57,102 nt of DNA, taken from positions 1-57,102 of the forward strand of contig NZ_JBFEFG010000234.1 in NCBI RefSeq assembly GCF_040718835.1, read 5' to 3'. The translations under genes were made by a program, and so were the position numbers. Under the pieces are notes generated by a model. It ran no database searches and had not been told where the DNA came from. It saw only the letters and a program-made list of their open reading frames with translations. The stretch is from Bremerella sp. JC817. GTDB lineage: Bacteria; Planctomycetota; Planctomycetia; Pirellulales; Pirellulaceae. Below, piece after piece: positions 43,484-50,501 of the stretch (position 1 is the stretch's first letter; every line of letters begins with the position of its first letter).

Positions 43484-43650
43484 GCCGATGGGCGTTCTGG
43501 TAGCGTTCCTGGTACCCCGCCAAGGCTGCGGTAGGCTTGTATCAGGGGAAACGAGCTGGCAGGGCAAACGTGACAAACTTTGTCGGTTTGCTGCATGCCA
43601 TCTCCAAGGACTTCCCCGGCGTGCCTCTTCACACGCCGGGGAAGATTTTT
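43484..43650 (+). ncRNA. Candidate structured small RNA ending at an orphan terminator
   Basis: There is no rightward gene upstream, yet a strong rightward terminator ends at about 43650. The preceding 130 bases can fold. AGCGTTCCTGGTAC (43502-43515) pairs imperfectly with 43539-43557, and inside it CCGC (43517-43520) pairs with GCGG (43528-43531). TTGCC near 43482 can pair with GGCAA near 43562. A second small hairpin AAAC/GTTT lies near 43577-43592. This resembles an independently transcribed small RNA. It does not match any RNA family recognised by eye, and the start is a guess. Confidence 0.35.
43612..43650 (+). terminator. Strong orphan rho-independent terminator
   Basis: A perfect 12-bp stem, TTCCCCGGCGTG at 43612-43623 with CACGCCGGGGAA at 43632-43643, closes an 8-base loop and is followed by GATTTTTTTC. 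The T-run is only on the plus strand, so it serves a rightward transcript, although both flanking genes read leftward. Confidence 0.85.
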
Positions 43651-43840
43651 TTCTGGCCTGGCCAAAGGGTGATTTCAGAAAAAGATCGATTTCGCCTCGA
43701 ACGCGTCAGGCGATTCGTACCAATTACAGAGTCCCGCGTACGCTGTCTTCGCATGCGTCGCTGTCAAGAATGACTCTGCCAAAAGGCAGGGCAATTGCAG
43801 ACATGCCCTGACTTATCCGATCGAAGAGCAGGCGGAAGCT

Positions 43841-45460
43841 TTACTTGCTGCCGACACTCATTTGCAGCTTCTCCATCACCTCGTCGAGGTTGAAGCTGGC
43901 GGCTTTCTGACGCTGCGGGAATTCCTCGAACGTTGCCAGGAACTTACCCACATAGTCTTGCGCCGGAACGAGCAGGAACGAGCGTTCCAGGACCCAGTCG
44001 TAGTAGGTGTTCGACGTGATGTCGGCACGTTCATAGGGGTCGATTCGCAGGTTGAAGATCTTCGGCACTCGCAGCGTGACAAAAGGTTCCGACCACACCT
44101 TGAACGTCCCTAGTGCACGTTGTTCCATGAAGACCAGCTTCCAATTGTCGTACCGGACGCCGGTTACCTGTTGGTCATCGTTGCAATAGATGAACGACTT
44201 ACGTGGACTCTCTTCGGTTTCACCGGTGAGATAGGGAACGAGGTTGTAGCCATCGAGGTGCACTTTGTAGGTCATGTCGCCATACTTGGCCCCTTCCATC
44301 AGCTTCTCTTTCACGTCTGGCGCTCCGGCCATGGCCAGCAGCGTTGGGAACCAGTCGTGGTGACCGATGATCTCGTTTGAGACCGAGCCTGGCTTGATCT
44401 TGCCGGGCCAGCGGACCATGCAAGGCACGCGGTAAGCCCCTTCCCAGTTCGAGTTCTTCTCGTTGCGGAACGGCGTCATCGCGGCATCGGGCCAGCTGTT
44501 CATGTGCGGCCCATTGTCGGTGCTGTACATCACGAACGTGTTGTCGGCGATGCCGGCGTCTTCGATAGCCTGAAGAATCGTCCCCACGTTCTTATCGTGG
44601 TCGATCATTGTGTCGTGGTAATTGCTTTGCCATTCGCCGGCCTGACCGACACTTTCTGGCTTGGTGTGAGTCCGGAAGTGCATATGCGTGAAGTTGGTCC
44701 ATAGGAAGAACGGCTTGCCTTCGGCAGCTAGACGCTTAATGTATTCGGCCGAACGAGCCGCAATGTCGTCGTCGATCGTTTCCATTCGCTTGCGCGTCAG
44801 CGGACCGGTGTCTTTGATTGTTTGCTTGCCAACCCGGCCAAATCGTGGATCGACCGTTGGATCGTCGACGTCGGTCGCCTTGCAGTCGAGAACACCACGC
44901 GGACCAAACTTCGCACGGAACGCAGGGTCTTTGGGATAGTCAGGATGCTCTGGCTCTTCTTCAGCGTTCAAGTGGTACAAGTTGCCGTAGAACTCGTCGA
45001 ACCCATGCACCGTCGGCAGGAACTCGTTGCGATCTCCCAGGTGATTCTTGCCGATCTGCGCGGTCGCATAGCCATAGTGCTTTAGCAGCGTCGCGATCGT
45101 GGGGTCTTCTTTCTGCAGGCCCAACGTTGCCCCTGGCAGACCGACTTTGGTCATCCCAGTGCGCAAGCCATGCTGACCGGTGATTAACGAAGCCCTACCA
45201 GCCGTGCAGCTTTGCTCAGCATAGTAGTCGGTGAAGATCATGCCTTCTTTAGCGATCCGATCGATGTTGGGCGTCTTGTAGCCCATCAGGCCCATCGAAT
45301 AGGCACTGACATTTGACTGCCCTATATCATCGCCCCAAATCAAAACGATGTTGGGGCGTGTGGCGTCTTCCGCAGATGCTTGCAGGGCAAAAACGCCGGT
45401 GGAAAGTGTGACTACGGCAATCGCCACAACGGCATGCCGGACGAATCGTAACCATCTCAT
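43841..45460 (-). CDS. Exported type I sulfatase (arylsulfatase)
   Basis: The ATG at 45460, with GGGAGA seven bases upstream, gives 539 residues; a TTG at 45478 is less likely. A signal peptide (MRWLRFVRHAVVAIAVVTLS) is followed by PNIVLIWGDDIGQSNVSAYS, the first metal-binding aspartates. The formylglycine motif is C85-T-A-G-R, an accepted C-x-A-x-R variant, so a maturase is needed. Other signatures are YSTDNGPHMNSWPDAAMTPF, GKNHLGDR and HLDGYNLVPYLTGE. It would release sulfate from sulfated glycans or aryl esters outside the cytosol, as expected for marine planctomycetes. No second sulfatase or glycan gene is nearby, and the substrate cannot be named. Confidence 0.92.
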   Translation of the reverse strand: MRWLRFVRHAVVAIAVVTLSTGVFALQASAEDATRPNIVLIWGDDIGQSNVSAYSMGLMGYKTPNIDRIAKEGMIFTDYYAEQSCTAGRASLITGQHGLRTGMTKVGLPGATLGLQKEDPTIATLLKHYGYATAQIGKNHLGDRNEFLPTVHGFDEFYGNLYHLNAEEEPEHPDYPKDPAFRAKFGPRGVLDCKATDVDDPTVDPRFGRVGKQTIKDTGPLTRKRMETIDDDIAARSAEYIKRLAAEGKPFFLWTNFTHMHFRTHTKPESVGQAGEWQSNYHDTMIDHDKNVGTILQAIEDAGIADNTFVMYSTDNGPHMNSWPDAAMTPFRNEKNSNWEGAYRVPCMVRWPGKIKPGSVSNEIIGHHDWFPTLLAMAGAPDVKEKLMEGAKYGDMTYKVHLDGYNLVPYLTGETEESPRKSFIYCNDDQQVTGVRYDNWKLVFMEQRALGTFKVWSEPFVTLRVPKIFNLRIDPYERADITSNTYYDWVLERSFLLVPAQDYVGKFLATFEEFPQRQKAASFNLDEVMEKLQMSVGSK

Positions 45461-45804
45461 GACTGTCTCCCAATTCAAGATCCTGGCGCGAAGTCGCAGG
45501 GAACGAGCGTACCCCTTTTAGATGAGCCTCAACACGAATTAGAAGGGAGCCCGATTTGGGTTTCTACGCAAATTTCGTAAAAGGCGCGGTTTTTCGCTAA
45601 TTTCTAACATGGGAGATGGATTGCCTGTTTCAAGAACGAGCTTGAGTCAGGGATTTGTCGAGGAAAGACGAAAATCACAAATCCAGCTTGCTGCCTGGCA
45701 AGAAGATCGCGATGCCTAGCGAGAATCGCGTGATATTTTTTGCGTTGAAGATTGGCAACGATTAGATCGTACGAGCGAACAAGCTCGATCAAGTATGAAC
45801 CGGA
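45461..45804. other. Intergenic stretch upstream of the sulfatase
   Basis: About 345 bases holding the sulfatase promoter region. One minus-strand frame (45604-45792) starts with TTG, has no ribosome binding site and looks random. No terminator was found. Confidence 0.4.
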
Positions 45805-46017
45805 TCAACCGGATCGACGCATCTGGGCGTATCCAGTGGTCGTTAGCGAGAAGGCACCGTTGAATCGTTCTCTGATTAAGAACCGTTTGGCGACCAGGCT
45901 ATTGAGGGCGGGCGTCTTCGTATCAAGATCGATGCCATTGAAGCAAAGCATCTCGCCTGGCTCCATGTAGAACTTTCAGAACGTTCGCAGCACAGATTTT
46001 TCTCGATCGGACAGCAT
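45805..46017 (-). pseudogene. Small gene with an in-frame TGA stop
   Basis: Read on the minus strand from the ATG at 46017, a 70-codon frame runs MLSDREKSVLRTF, then TGA at 45978-45976, then KFYMEPGEMLCFNGIDLDTK and a tail ending LTTTGYAQMRRSG before TGA. Both sides of the internal stop look like one protein, a small winged-helix-like domain ending in a wing plus recognition of the STTTGY type. The most direct reading is a recent nonsense mutation. A shorter protein starting at the ATG of MEPGEM (53 residues or so) may still be made. No family name can be given. Confidence 0.5.
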
Positions 46018-46111
46018 GATCAGGGCCTCGAAGGTGAGTGACGGAATTCGACATAGAGGCTGATTCCCTTCAGTCTTCGTTCCCACCTTCAGCCATGAAG
46101 GCGACTATTTC

Positions 46112-46225
46112 TCAGGCGTCCGGTTGTAATTTGCGGTCTTGCCGCTTCTTTCGCTTTTCTTCTGCTTTGCGTTTCTTCTCGACTTCTCTACGGCGTTTTT
46201 CGACGGTGTTTTGGTTTTTAGCCAC
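46112..46225 (-). CDS. Very small Lys/Arg-rich protein
   Basis: This is a 37-codon frame with a GTG start and GGAG upstream: MAKNQNTVEKRRREVEKKRK then a basic helix ending RQDRKLQPDA. Small basic proteins of this kind (K-N-Q-N-T-F-x-K-R start) are found next to RNA-binding and cold-response genes in many bacteria. It lies about 110 bases downstream of the RRM gene on the same strand. It probably binds RNA or ribosomes, by inference from charge and neighbour. Confidence 0.65.
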   Translation of the reverse strand: MAKNQNTVEKRRREVEKKRKAEEKRKKRQDRKLQPDA

Positions 46226-46334
46226 AGCGCTCCGATGGCAAGAAAAGATAGGGCGCGCACGCGAGTGAATCACTTGCGTGCGACACCTATTGATAATTAT
46301 CAGAGTTCCCGTTTACGGGAAGTCAGACGAGCGA

Positions 46335-46667
46335 TTAATAGCGGCGGCCGCCACCACCACCGCCACCACCGTAGCCTCGGCCACCGCCACCACCGCCACC
46401 ACCGTGGCTGCGATTTTCGCGAGGCTTAGCTTCGTTGACGGTCAGATTACGACCGTTCTGCATCGATTCGTGGAGGCCATCGATCGCGGCTTGTGCTTCA
46501 GCATCGCTGCCCATTTCGACGAAACCAAAACCTTTGCTACGGCCGGTGTCGCGGTCGATAACGACCATCGCTTCTTGCACAGAACCGTAATTACCGAACA
46601 TACGTTCGAGGTCCGAGCTGGTGGTTTCGTACGAAAGGTTACCGCAATAGAGTTTCTTACCCAACAT
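46335..46667 (-). CDS. Glycine-rich RRM RNA-binding protein
   Basis: This 110-residue protein is one RNA-recognition motif, with RNP2 KLYCGNLSY (residues 5-13) and RNP1 KGFGFVEM (residues 45-52), followed by a Gly-rich, Arg/Tyr-dotted tail (SHGGGGGGGGRGYGGG and similar). This is the layout of bacterial and plant glycine-rich RNA-binding proteins, which often rise in the cold and act as RNA chaperones. The aromatic RNP residues are kept. The long G-rich tail is a direct repeat at DNA level, so length variation between strains is likely. A short leader in front may carry regulation, but no known element was recognised. Confidence 0.92.
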   Translation of the reverse strand: MLGKKLYCGNLSYETTSSDLERMFGNYGSVQEAMVVIDRDTGRSKGFGFVEMGSDAEAQAAIDGLHESMQNGRNLTVNEAKPRENRSHGGGGGGGGRGYGGGGGGGGRRY

Positions 46668-46905
46668 TCATCTCCTGGGTTGAGGACATCAGGGACTGGC
46701 AATAGCCGCGCCCGAAAGAAAAAAGAAGGTAGTCGACATATCGACTTACCAGGTGGGACGGGCGAAAGAGCGTCGGGGACCAACCCTTAGAGAAGGGGTG
46801 AAAGCTTTTGTCACGATCGACTGACCAACCACCAGCAATCTACACCTTCCCCCGCAGACTAGATAGGGCAAATCGTGCATTTAATCGAGATAAGCACAAA
46901 GTAGT

Positions 46906-47610
46906 TCATGAAACGCCATTAGAATCAGCGTTAATTCGTGCTGCGTCTCCATGCTGCTTTTTTCCTTCGATCGATGCCTTGGCACTCTGGTCGAGTTGGT
47001 CCATCGCTTCCTGAATCTTGGCTACAAACGGCGTTAGCTCCGACTTCTTCAGGCCAGATGGCACAGCAATCGGCTCCCCTGCCATGATGACGATGCTCGA
47101 GAACGGCTTGGGGACCAACAGGGAAGACCAGGTTCCCTTCCAACGCCAGCAATTTGAACACGCGACGCCTGTGGGAACGATCTCGCGCCCAGTCCGAGAT
47201 GCCAGGAACACGATACCTGAACTCATCGTTCGATTCGGTCCGCGTGGGCCATCCGGGGTAATCACCAGGTGACGGCCCGCCAGGGTTTCGACCAACTCGC
47301 GAATGGCAACCATGCTGATGCGTCGCGTCGACCCGCGCACGGTTCGGATCTGCCGGCTTCGCAGCACATTGGCTACGAACGAGCCATCGCGATGCAAGCT
47401 GGTCAGCGCGGTTGTAAAGCGATGGCGACCACCGAAGACCGGCAACACCATCGAGTCGTGCCAGACGGCGTACAAGAATCGGTCGGGGCAATCGAGTTGA
47501 TAAGGACTGGTGCCTGGCGATTCCGTGAGGATGGTGATCTTCAGCGTCCGAAACAGCAACCAGAGCATCGCGGCAAAGAGATATGCCGCCACCAGATTCA
47601 AAAGGGCCAA
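46906..47610 (-). CDS. DUF374 lysophospholipid acyltransferase-like protein
   Basis: This 234-residue protein has one N-terminal membrane segment (about residues 5-22) and the DUF374 pattern. An acyltransferase-type His/Asp motif lies in FLYAVWHDSMVLPV, followed by TALTSLHRDGSFVANVLRSR, VRGSTRRISMVAIREL, and VITPDGPRGPNRTMSSGIVF, with the closing FSSIVIMAGEPIAVP. DUF374 proteins belong to the PlsC-like superfamily and are thought to acylate lipid A-like or lipid precursors. The only near start is a TTG at 47610; the frame continues upstream without an ATG, so the true start is uncertain. The downstream neighbour on this strand is the RRM gene. Confidence 0.8.
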   Translation of the reverse strand: MALLNLVAAYLFAAMLWLLFRTLKITILTESPGTSPYQLDCPDRFLYAVWHDSMVLPVFGGRHRFTTALTSLHRDGSFVANVLRSRQIRTVRGSTRRISMVAIRELVETLAGRHLVITPDGPRGPNRTMSSGIVFLASRTGREIVPTGVACSNCWRWKGTWSSLLVPKPFSSIVIMAGEPIAVPSGLKKSELTPFVAKIQEAMDQLDQSAKASIEGKKQHGDAARINADSNGVS

Positions 47611-47810
47611 GATGAACTTCAGAAGAATGCTCGCGATCGAAACAAGAGGCAGTGGTTACTGAGAAACACGTAGCTGAAACGGTACGTCTCTTAACACCAA
47701 GCCGCAAGGTTGGTTGCCACATTCCACGGAACAAGTCCGAAGAATTTACTCAGATGCCAGCAAGTCATCACGCTACGGAAAGGCTCCGCCCGCCTCTACC
47801 CATCGAAGCC

Positions 47811-47856
47811 AAGTGCCCCCGGGAGGAATCGAACCTCCGACCTGCGGTTTAGGAAA
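47811..47856. repeat. Left attachment site (tRNA-Arg 3' fragment)
   Basis: This copy matches the right one base for base over 46 positions. It contains the acceptor 3' strand, T-arm and variable region up to the anticodon arm, and then diverges. It cannot form a tRNA on its own. Confidence 0.88.
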
Positions 47857-47907
47857 TCTGCTCTCTAGTTCAGAAAGGCTTGTTTTTAAGGGGTTTTCGT
47901 GGCACAG

Positions 47908-47949
47908 TGGATGCACAAATAGCGTTTTGTATCCAGTTTTTGTGTATCG
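47908..47949. repeat. Arm-like repeats near the left end of the island
   Basis: Related 12-base motifs recur: TGGATGCACAAA (47908-47919, inverted), TTTTGTATCCA (47925-47935) and TTTTTGTGTATCG (47937-47949). Similar motifs recur at the right end (49708-49734). This distribution resembles the arm sites bound by tyrosine integrases. Confidence 0.55.
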
Positions 47950-47968
47950 ACGGGTGACTACATAAGGC

Positions 47969-48049
47969 ATGGATAGAGCGCCCGTCTACAAGCCAAAGAA
48001 GATCAAAACACCAAAGCCTTGGTGGTCTTATCTGTACAACAAGCCTTGA
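47969..48049 (+). CDS. Tiny basic frame in the island
   Basis: A 26-codon frame with ATAAGG just in front of its ATG starts MDRAPVYKPKKIKTPKPWWS and ends YLYNKP. It is rich in Lys, Pro and Trp. It may be a small basic peptide or the remnant of a larger gene. No family is recognised and the region is otherwise empty. Confidence 0.3.
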   Translation: MDRAPVYKPKKIKTPKPWWSYLYNKP

Positions 48050-48238
48050 AGAGCATCTGTCAACTCTTTCAGTGTTTGTGGGTCAATCTTCATGCCTGTA
48101 TTTAGTTAAGGTATGACCCTTTTGGAAAGTTAAAGAAAGCACTAAGTGGTTGCTCCAGCCCCCCTGTTAACGCTAAAATCCGCCCTAAAAGGTCCACGTT
48201 CTCCATTTGCCCCTGTTCGCCAACTCTCAAGGGGTCTG

Positions 48239-49603
48239 ATGAGTCCTACAAACAACAACACTAAGCAGCTAGAGCTATTCATGGGCAGCGATACCCCAAA
48301 TGACGACGTGGTAGAAACTCAAGTTAACGCCCCTGAAAGTGCGCCTAAGAAAAAGGCAGCGACAGCCCCAAAAAAGAAGACGGTCAAAAAGGCTGCGACG
48401 AAGAAAGCCGCTAAGAAATCAGCGACGAAGAAAGCAGCTAAGAAGTCAGCGCCGAAGAAGGCCACTCGAAAAGATGACAAAGGAGAAGGAACGAAGAAAC
48501 GAAAAGCACGGCTCTTCCCGGCAGTAGCGTTTGAGCAAGCCAAGAAGCTGGGGGAGGCTATCGTTAAATTTGCCCCCGGTGAAGTAAAAGTGCGGCGTTT
48601 AACAATCCTTGACAAACTTGACCTGACTGAAACATCAAAGCACGCTCAAAACCTAATTACGAACTCTGGTCAGTACGGTATCACAAGGGGCGGATATACC
48701 GCTGAATGGCTCAACTTGACCAATGAGGGACAGGCTGCATGTAGCCCAGACGAGCCAAAGAGTGAAAGAGTAAGGGCGGCATTCACATTGGCCATCGAGG
48801 GAATTGCTCCCTTTAAGACTCTCTATGATGAATATGCAGGAAAGAGGCTTCCTGCCCATGAATTCATATTTGACTTCTTAGACACATCTACAGACTTCGA
48901 GCTTGAAGAAGATAAGTCCGAGTGTGTTGACTTGTTTATCACTAATGTCAAAGACTTGGGATTGCTGCGCACAATTGGTGGTGCGGGAACGTTAATTACT
49001 TTAGACCACCTACTTGATGAATACGTTAAGGATGATGGTGGCGAAAGTCCTCTAATGCTAGACCCGTCAACTCCTCCGGCAAGATTGCCAGCGACCCCTA
49101 AGGGAAATGGGGCAGTTGATTGGGAAACAGCTTGTTTTTACGTCACCCCAATTGGCAAGCCCGGCTCGGTCGAACGAAAGCATAGCGATCTCTTCAAGAC
49201 CTCAATCGTTGAGCCAGCAGTTAAGGAACTTGGTCTAAAAGTTTATCGAGCAGACGAAGTTGAAACCGCAGGGATGATTACATCAAGCATCATTGAATTC
49301 CTGCGACGGAGCAAGCTAGTGATTGCTGACCTCTCCATGCGTAACCCCAATGTCTACTATGAAATTGCATTGCGTCATGCCTGCCGACTCCCGATTGTTC
49401 AGATACGACGGGAAGGCGAAGAAATCCCGTTCGACATTAACCAACTCAATACAATCACGATTGATAACACAGACCTCTACACATTCGTTCCCCAGATTGA
49501 AACCTTTCAGTCACAGGTCACGACTCTTGCTAGAGCCGCTCTTCAAGACCCCAGTGGTGTGAGTAACCCAGTGACGACGTTCTACCCTCAATTTTTTGAT
49601 TAG
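48239..49603 (+). CDS. Putative effector: H1-like basic tail plus TIR/deoxyribosyltransferase-like domain
   Basis: The ATG at 48239 has AAGGGG upstream and gives 454 residues; a GTG at 48146 is less likely. Residues 35-90 form a histone-H1-like tail with repeated KKAAKKSATKKAAKKS units, probably contacting DNA. Residues about 115-260 read as a helical or winged domain (LTILDKLDLTETSKHAQNLI; YTAEWLNLTNEGQAA). Residues 295-440 carry the pattern of a predicted nucleotide-sugar hydrolase-like fold: CFYVTPIGKPGSVERKHSD (299-317), YRADEVETAGMITSSIIEFL (336-355), and LVIADLSMRNPNVYYEIALR (360-379) with Glu 375 as likely catalytic residue. Similar domains occur in bacterial conflict and abortive-infection proteins and resemble TIR and nucleoside 2-deoxyribosyltransferases. 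It is the only sizeable gene of the tRNA-Arg island, which suggests defence cargo (inference). Confidence 0.75.
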   Translation: MSPTNNNTKQLELFMGSDTPNDDVVETQVNAPESAPKKKAATAPKKKTVKKAATKKAAKKSATKKAAKKSAPKKATRKDDKGEGTKKRKARLFPAVAFEQAKKLGEAIVKFAPGEVKVRRLTILDKLDLTETSKHAQNLITNSGQYGITRGGYTAEWLNLTNEGQAACSPDEPKSERVRAAFTLAIEGIAPFKTLYDEYAGKRLPAHEFIFDFLDTSTDFELEEDKSECVDLFITNVKDLGLLRTIGGAGTLITLDHLLDEYVKDDGGESPLMLDPSTPPARLPATPKGNGAVDWETACFYVTPIGKPGSVERKHSDLFKTSIVEPAVKELGLKVYRADEVETAGMITSSIIEFLRRSKLVIADLSMRNPNVYYEIALRHACRLPIVQIRREGEEIPFDINQLNTITIDNTDLYTFVPQIETFQSQVTTLARAALQDPSGVSNPVTTFYPQFFD

Positions 49604-49652
49604 GGGAACAGGTGGAATAGTGGCTTCAGCCACTCAAGGTGGGCCATTAAGA

Positions 49653-49684
49653 AAGCCAAGGTGAATTCTCGCCTTGGCTTCTTG
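49653..49684 (+). terminator. Terminator after the island gene
   Basis: AAGCCAAGG at 49653-49661 pairs with CCTTGGCTT at 49672-49680 around a ten-base loop and runs into CTTG, 50 bases after the stop codon. A second small hairpin, AGTGGC-TTCA-GCCACT, stands at 49619-49634. Confidence 0.6.
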
Positions 49685-49707
49685 TCTAAGCAGAGTGGAT
49701 AAAAATC

Positions 49708-49734
49708 TTTTGTGTATCCAATTGCGTATCCAAA
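49708..49734. repeat. Arm-like repeats near the right end of the island
   Basis: TTTTGTGTATCCA at 49708-49720 and TTGCGTATCCA at 49722-49732 are direct repeats of the motif found at the left end. Confidence 0.55.
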
Positions 49735-49772
49735 AGTGCCTTATCGTAAGTTGTTTACATATAATGATTTAG

Positions 49773-49818
49773 AAGTGCCCCCGGGAGGAATCGAACCTCC
49801 GACCTGCGGTTTAGGAAA
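49773..49818. repeat. Right attachment site inside tRNA-Arg
   Basis: This is the right copy of the 46-base repeat. It overlaps the 3' part of the intact tRNA gene, so the tRNA remains functional after integration. Confidence 0.88.
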
Positions 49819-49848
49819 CCGTCGCTCTATCCCCTGAGCTACGAGGGC
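49776..49848 (-). tRNA. tRNA-Arg (CCT anticodon)
   Basis: Read on the minus strand this 73-base gene starts GCCCTCGTAGCTCAGGGGAT and has a 7-bp acceptor stem with one G-T pair, a D-arm, an anticodon loop TTCCTAA (anticodon CCT), and a T-arm with GGTTCGATTCC. The 3' CCA is not encoded, and the anticodon stem ends in an A-C mismatch. The gene is the integration site of the island to its left. Confidence 0.93.
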
Positions 49849-49965
49849 AAATCGTTGAATGGTCTTGTTTTAGGTCATCTGTGGGGGCATTGGAAGGGGC
49901 GGAGTCGTTGTTTGTGGGGACGGGCTCTGATGTCGCCATGTTCGCGGCCGAAAAGTCGCTTTCAT

Positions 49966-49996
49966 GAAAAAAGCCCCGGCGGGTTGGCCGGGGCTT
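49966..49996 (-). terminator. Rho-independent terminator of the DUF1559 gene pair
   Basis: AAGCCCCGGC at 49971-49980 and GCCGGGGCTT at 49987-49996 form a perfect 10-bp stem with a six-base loop. On the minus strand the stem is followed by a T-run (TTTTTTC), so it ends the leftward unit that includes 50022-51500. Confidence 0.85.
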
Positions 49997-50021
49997 AAGG
50001 GGGTTCTAAGTGCGGTGAACT

Positions 50022-50441
50022 TTACCGCTGCTTGGGGATCTCGATGTCGTGGGTGGCGTTCTGTTTGGGCAGATCGACCTCCAGTTCCATCGGGCTGAAC
50101 AGTGGCTTGCCGAGCAGGTCCATGCCCCCTTCTCCGCTGGCGATCGGGACGCCATCGTAGGCCTGGACCAGCAGGACATAGGGACCGCCGGTGGTCCCTT
50201 TGCCGGCGAACGTTTCGTACTGGCCATCTTTAATTTCGGCCGTGACGCCTGGGCCTTGGTTCGACTTCTTCGAGTCAGGCGAAAACGTGATGCTGCCGCG
50301 AGGGATCGGCTTGCCATCGTAGGTGATCTTGCCGGAAACGGAATAGACTCCGGAAGAGGTGCTCTGTCCGCAGCCAATGGTCGCGCCTAGCAACAGGATC
50401 ACGCCGATCGAAACAGTTTGAGAGGTGGAGCGAAACTTCAT
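50022..50441 (-). CDS. Small lipoprotein with carboxypeptidase-regulatory-like fold
   Basis: This 139-residue protein starts with a lipoprotein signal ending in TIGCGQ (Cys 24). The rest is one beta-sandwich domain beginning YSVSGKITYDGKPIPRGSIT and ending ATHDIEIPKQR, the pattern of transthyretin or carboxypeptidase regulatory domains. Such small proteins are encoded right after DUF1559 genes in planctomycetes, as here (60 bases after). The pair probably serves a surface structure. Ligand and function are unknown. Confidence 0.8.
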   Translation of the reverse strand: MKFRSTSQTVSIGVILLLGATIGCGQSTSSGVYSVSGKITYDGKPIPRGSITFSPDSKKSNQGPGVTAEIKDGQYETFAGKGTTGGPYVLLVQAYDGVPIASGEGGMDLLGKPLFSPMELEVDLPKQNATHDIEIPKQR

Positions 50442-50501
50442 GGGGGCAACCTTTCAGCGAAAACCCGGTCGCCGCGCTCGACCGGGAAACAGGGAACGTG
50501 A

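Larger units (their letters stand above)
47811..49818. mobile_element. 2-kb island integrated at tRNA-Arg(CCT)
   Basis: A 46-base direct repeat stands at 47811-47856 and 49773-49818. The right copy is the 3' half of an intact tRNA-Arg gene, and the left copy is a detached 3' half. This is the product expected when an element integrates at a tRNA 3' end and restores it. The 1.96 kb between the copies holds one large gene (48239-49603), one tiny frame and repeated motifs at both ends. It is visibly richer in A/T than its flanks. No integrase gene is present, so the element is either a deletion remnant or is moved by an enzyme encoded elsewhere. Confidence 0.85.

Noticed and set aside
45604..45792. 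A 62-codon minus-strand frame upstream of the sulfatase
   Set aside because: TTG start without a ribosome binding site, no motif, in a non-conserved-looking gap.
45976..45978. The internal TGA as a selenocysteine codon
   Set aside because: No SECIS-like hairpin was seen after the TGA and the protein has no redox motif around it; a nonsense mutation is simpler.
46335..46420. The G/C-rich triplet repeats as a DNA-level satellite
   Set aside because: The repeat is the coding sequence of the Gly-rich tail of the RRM protein and stays in frame.
47814..47870. A second tRNA-Arg gene at the left end of the island
   Set aside because: Only the 3' half is present; after the 46-base repeat the sequence diverges and no D-arm or 5' acceptor strand follows, so it is an attachment-site remnant.
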